Source of the DNA: Dyadobacter sp. CY347
Lineage (GTDB): Bacteria > Bacteroidota > Bacteroidia > Cytophagales > Spirosomataceae
Length of the DNA stretch: 64,000 bases
Direction: 5' to 3'
Assembly: GCF_021502655.1 (NCBI RefSeq)
Contig: NZ_JAKFFT010000007.1
Span: forward strand, 248,001-312,000
Position 1 is the stretch's first letter, and each line of letters starts with the position of its first letter. A model generated the notes under the pieces. That model did no database searches. It was not told where the DNA came from and worked only from the letters and a program-made list of their open reading frames with translations. Made by a program: the position numbers and the translations under genes. Below, in pieces: positions 60,491-64,000 of the stretch.

Positions 60491-63400
60491 TTATTGTTCT
60501 GTTACTGTGCAGCCGCCTGTGCACGCTGTAAACATGCAGCCGGGTGTGATGGAGAGATCGGGACTGCTTCCAATTTTATATTGAGCCTTGCCTGCCAATG
60601 TCAGACAGAAATCAGCGGATGTGCCGGTTGTAGCACCGGTCAGGTCTTCCGTTAATGTCACTGAAAATCCGGCACCGATTCTTGAATTCATTTCAACCGA
60701 AACACTTTTCGCTCCCGGGTCGACGGTTAATGTGCCGTCCACACCGCCACTGACGTGAATTTCACCGCCCGCGCTCAGGGAAAGTATGCTTCCATATGCA
60801 TAAGCATGTGCGCCAATGCCCAATCCTGTGCCTGTTGTGAATGCGCCATTGCTGTAATTACTAAACACATAACCGTCCACGAAGGCATCCATTCCCACTT
60901 TGTAACCGCCTACGCCTGGTAAGGACATCTCGTAATTAAAGGATTTGATCAAAGGAACAGGCACTTCGCCGATCGCATAAATCCCTTTGAAACCGTCGAA
61001 CGAGCAGGGTAACGCTTTGCGGTGGCTGTTTGTGAAAAGCACCTGCTGCGCTTCCCCAAGATCATTGCTGTTGTACACGCCCAGCATTAACCCGGCACGC
61101 ATGGTAACCAGCACGATGAGCGGCACATTCTGCAATTCGCCGGTTGCAACCAGGTAAAATCCGTTGCCGTCCAGCCTTACCTGCGCCATGCCATTCATGA
61201 AAGTCATGGTAGGTGGAACCGGAATGTTCGAAAGCTGCATAGAGCCTGTTAACCGTTTTTTCTCGTGATCATACACCAGGCTCAGCCCGCCGAGGCCCGT
61301 ATCAATCCCATCGAGCTTGATCTTTTGACCTTCGGCTTTGATCTCACCATAGGCAGTAAACGCAAGACGGTTTTTCTCATCTTCTCCCAGCATTTTGGAA
61401 AAACCCTGCGGCAATCCGGAAAATTTGAGCAGCTCCCATTGCTTGTTGGTTACAGATTGGTGAACAAACACTTTACTAAGGTTATTGCCGCCAAGCCCTA
61501 CACTGAGCCTTTTGAAATCACCACCTTCATTATAATTCACTTCATCTTTTGCCGGATCCGTGAGGTCGGAGAGGTTTTCGCTCCATTTAGTCAATGTGGC
61601 CGGATCGGTCAGATCTATGTTGCGGCCGTGGGTAATGTGCGTTTCATTTTTGTTGTGTACCAAAAGAACATTATCCAGTTTTAGCTTATCTGGTTCCTCT
61701 ACCTTACCCCGCATGGCGATCACACCTTCTCCGAAGAAGATGGCAGTGGACTGGCTTTTGTCCGCAGCAATATGCTGGCCAGCCTCAAAATTGAGGTAAC
61801 CTTTGGTTTGCAGCTTGTATCCGCCAGGGACAACGGTTTTCAGTTTCACAGTGCCCTGTGGTTTGGAATAAATAAATCGCATTGAAACATCCTGCGGCGC
61901 ATTTGGAATAGCATTGGACATCCCCGCATCGAATGCAAAGTAATCGGCGCCGGTTTCAATGGTGGTTGGGCGCACGTCGATGATGTTAAAAAACCGGAAC
62001 GCCTTGCTGCCTGAGCCAAATGAAACCACATCTTCACCATTGTCCAGGAGGGATAATGTTTCAAAATCCATTTCCTTTGAAAGGCCCGGAACAGCACCCG
62101 CAGGAAGCTGAGCGGCTGGCTTACCGTCCTTTGGCACCACTACCATAGCCCAATGCCCTTTCATATCCGACCCCGTTTGCGGATCAAATGCAAAATACGG
62201 CTCGCCTATCAGGTTCATTTTGGCCACGCCCGCCAGGTCGAAATTGCCATTTGGATTTACAAGCAGGTGATAAAAATCGCTTCGTAAGTTGAACTCCGTA
62301 ATCGGAATATCCACCTTTCCGGTTTTTACAACGCCTGATTTGGAATAAAACCCACCCTTCTTGTAATCCAGCTTCCAGTCGCGGATCTCTACGCTCCATT
62401 TGCCGGCCAGCGGGAAAGTGAGCGGCGTTTCGCCCGTTTTTACATCCACGGTGTTGTTTTTCAAAACCAAGTCGCCGATCGTTACTTCCAGTTTTTCCGG
62501 TTGGGCATTTTTAATAGGACAGGTCATGACGGGATTGAGGTGGATTTCGTCGCCGATCAGACGCGAGCCTTCCAGCTTGCTTACTGCTTGAAAGTCAAGC
62601 AGCCTCAATGTCATGGGTTTTCCGTTTGACTGGCAGATCCCGAAATTCGTCCATTTAATGTTACTTTTCGCCGCGTCGAATGCAGTAACCATCGGCTTGT
62701 TCGCTGGCTGTCCCGAAACCTCAGGGTCGTAGAGGAAGAACTGGCCTTTGTCGTAATACAGCAGGTTGGACGAGAAGTTGAAGGAGTTGTCGAGCACCTG
62801 TGCTTTGGCCATGATCTTGCCGGTTGACGTGCCGGGCGTCCTTACGATTTTGAGTTTGAAAAGCAGCCCTTCCGGGGAGGAAAGTTTAATGTTATACTTG
62901 GTCTTTTTAATGTCAACTTCCGGGGTCGTATGGTAAAGAAGATTGTTTAGTACATTCGTTTCAAGTGCTACGGTTTCTTCAACCGGAATGCCAACACCTG
63001 GATTTTGAGGATCAGCCTTGAAAGCCACATTCTCAAAACGCACCCGTACATTTTTATCGATAATGGCAAATGGCCCTAAACCACTGTCCGACAAGTCAAT
63101 TTCTCCCGTAACCGCCATCGTTTTCGGATCAATTTTTTCGATAGTGACCGGAAAGCCCCATAGCGATGCGATTTTGAATTTATCAAAAGCCGTTACAGTA
63201 AGTTTCAATGACTGGCCGGATTGCTGCGGCATAAGCAATTTGCTTCCCGCTCCCACGTATGTAGTGCCCGCAGGCAATGGCGGATTGGCGGCATTTTTTG
63301 GGTTAAAAATTGCTTCAATATAGATAGAGCTGCCATCCAGGCTTTTGGCTACATCCATTGAAAACGAACCGTCTTTACCCGTGACCGTGCTGTATTTCAC

Positions 63401-64000
63401 GGGCGCATTGCCACCCGACGCAACATACACTTCGGCTCCTTCCAACGGGATTTCCGTTCCCTTGCCTGTGTTGACCACTACAACTCCATTGACCGTCCTG
63501 GCCGGTTGCAGCACGATGACTTTGGTTTCGGCTGTTTTGGATTCACTATTATTGACAGCCACTGTCCTGGTCACATAACCCGGCGCAGCGATCTCTACAA
63601 ACAGATTGTCAATCGAAACGTTTTTGAATCGCGTTTCCACGATGCCATCGGCTTCACTTGCACCAAATTCAAAACCTTTCGATTTTTTACCAAAAAGCCG
63701 CACATATGCATTGGGAACTCCCTTTTTGGTTGTTTCATCCTGCAGCTTGAATATGATGCGGTGATCCCGTTCATAAATGTTAATGTCGCCTGCGTTGATG
63801 GTGTACTTGTTTGATTGTAGGACTGGTTTGGGAAGCTGCGTCTTAATGTTTCGCTCCTCACCAAAATAGCTGATGTTGACGGGGAAAATTTTCAGTTGAG
63901 AAGCAGTGGAAGGAGTTTTGAGCGAATATTTCCAGGTGCCGTCCTCAAATTTTGTCTTCACCATATTGCCATCGTCGGCCTGGGCATATGCTTCCAGCGA
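60491..64000 (-). CDS. Very large secreted repeat-type protein, partial (N-terminus beyond window)
   Basis: The frame is open to the right window edge (1157 residues from ATG 63964, plus 12 more codons to 64000), so the true start lies outside. Visible parts: two carboxypeptidase-regulatory-like sandwiches (KGVPNAYVRLFGKKSKGFEFG and NGVVVVNTGKGTEIPLEGAEVYV), then a long beta-rich body with no recognised family, including GKWSVEIRDWKLDYKKGGFY and a glycine-rich barrel-like last part (ANVDGTLTVD-like, ending PGCMFTACTGGCTVTEQ). No T9SS domain at the end. It heads the minus-strand operon with two FnIII proteins and a lipoprotein. It may be the scaffold of a surface complex. Confidence 0.75.
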   Translation of the reverse strand, partial: SLEAYAQADDGNMVKTKFEDGTWKYSLKTPSTASQLKIFPVNISYFGEERNIKTQLPKPVLQSNKYTINAGDINIYERDHRIIFKLQDETTKKGVPNAYVRLFGKKSKGFEFGASEADGIVETRFKNVSIDNLFVEIAAPGYVTRTVAVNNSESKTAETKVIVLQPARTVNGVVVVNTGKGTEIPLEGAEVYVASGGNAPVKYSTVTGKDGSFSMDVAKSLDGSSIYIEAIFNPKNAANPPLPAGTTYVGAGSKLLMPQQSGQSLKLTVTAFDKFKIASLWGFPVTIEKIDPKTMAVTGEIDLSDSGLGPFAIIDKNVRVRFENVAFKADPQNPGVGIPVEETVALETNVLNNLLYHTTPEVDIKKTKYNIKLSSPEGLLFKLKIVRTPGTSTGKIMAKAQVLDNSFNFSSNLLYYDKGQFFLYDPEVSGQPANKPMVTAFDAAKSNIKWTNFGICQSNGKPMTLRLLDFQAVSKLEGSRLIGDEIHLNPVMTCPIKNAQPEKLEVTIGDLVLKNNTVDVKTGETPLTFPLAGKWSVEIRDWKLDYKKGGFYSKSGVVKTGKVDIPITEFNLRSDFYHLLVNPNGNFDLAGVAKMNLIGEPYFAFDPQTGSDMKGHWAMVVVPKDGKPAAQLPAGAVPGLSKEMDFETLSLLDNGEDVVSFGSGSKAFRFFNIIDVRPTTIETGADYFAFDAGMSNAIPNAPQDVSMRFIYSKPQGTVKLKTVVPGGYKLQTKGYLNFEAGQHIAADKSQSTAIFFGEGVIAMRGKVEEPDKLKLDNVLLVHNKNETHITHGRNIDLTDPATLTKWSENLSDLTDPAKDEVNYNEGGDFKRLSVGLGGNNLSKVFVHQSVTNKQWELLKFSGLPQGFSKMLGEDEKNRLAFTAYGEIKAEGQKIKLDGIDTGLGGLSLVYDHEKKRLTGSMQLSNIPVPPTMTFMNGMAQVRLDGNGFYLVATGELQNVPLIVLVTMRAGLMLGVYNSNDLGEAQQVLFTNSHRKALPCSFDGFKGIYAIGEVPVPLIKSFNYEMSLPGVGGYKVGMDAFVDGYVFSNYSNGAFTTGTGLGIGAHAYAYGSILSLSAGGEIHVSGGVDGTLTVDPGAKSVSVEMNSRIGAGFSVTLTEDLTGATTGTSADFCLTLAGKAQYKIGSSPDLSITPGCMFTACTGGCTVTEQ

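Noticed and set aside
60491-60560. Cysteine-rich C-terminal end (GCMFTACTGGCTVTEQ) resembling a lanthipeptide core
   Set aside because: It is the end of a protein of more than 1160 residues, with no modification enzyme nearby; a structural disulfide is more likely.

Overview
The window reads as chromosomal DNA of a Bacteroidota member. The signs are SusC/SusD and DUF4249/TonB-receptor pairs, several C-terminal type IX secretion (T9SS) sorting domains, Bacteroidota -7 boxes (TAnnTTTG) upstream of several genes, and weak ribosome binding sites. The gene content fits Cytophagales and looks most like Dyadobacter, but that genus call is inferred from remembered protein style, not from a search. 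Both window edges cut genes: a GlutA-type glutaminase at the left and a very large secreted protein at the right. No rRNA, tRNA or CRISPR array was seen.

Layout: (1) 1-4.4 kb, minus strand: DsbD-like reductase, then the glutaminase. (2) 4.5-6.6 kb: argB and an AAA/DUF4143 ATPase whose start codon lies inside a 23-bp perfect palindrome. (3) 6.6-18.6 kb: a redox and uptake island with a haem/copper monooxygenase-like protein, a giant FG-GAP/UnbV (CRTAC1-like) protein, a vanadium-haloperoxidase/PAP2 protein, SusC and SusD, and on the other strand a redoxin 12 bp behind argH. (4) 20-21.9 kb: a lone IS200-like/RAYT transposase followed by a palindrome cluster, then purM. (5) 22-28.2 kb: two T9SS cargo proteins, a PQQ-type sugar dehydrogenase and a 14-repeat FG-GAP protein. 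(6) 28-37 kb: methyltransferase, zinc metallopeptidase, barrel and hypothetical proteins, Crp/Fnr regulator, ECF sigma factor with an unusual membrane/barrel partner, a 40-aa membrane miniprotein, and a Tat-lipoprotein SGNH hydrolase. (7) 37-46.7 kb: DUF4249/TonB receptor pair, MarR regulator with a rifampin-phosphotransferase-like PEP synthase, a small secreted protein, and a siderophore receptor. (8) 47-64 kb: two converging clusters of secreted proteins. The plus strand carries a T9SS YD/RHS-like protein, an RHS protein with a toxin-like C-terminus and an overlapping immunity candidate. The minus strand carries a giant protein, two fibronectin-III proteins and a lipoprotein.

Most of the window serves the cell envelope: uptake receptors, surface-exported enzymes, repeat proteins and a likely contact-toxin locus. 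A few housekeeping genes (argB, argH, purM) are interspersed. The most interesting parts are the 47-64 kb toxin/surface-protein locus, the 6.6-18.6 kb redox island, the palindrome-embedded ATPase start, and the sigma factor partnered with a two-membrane protein.
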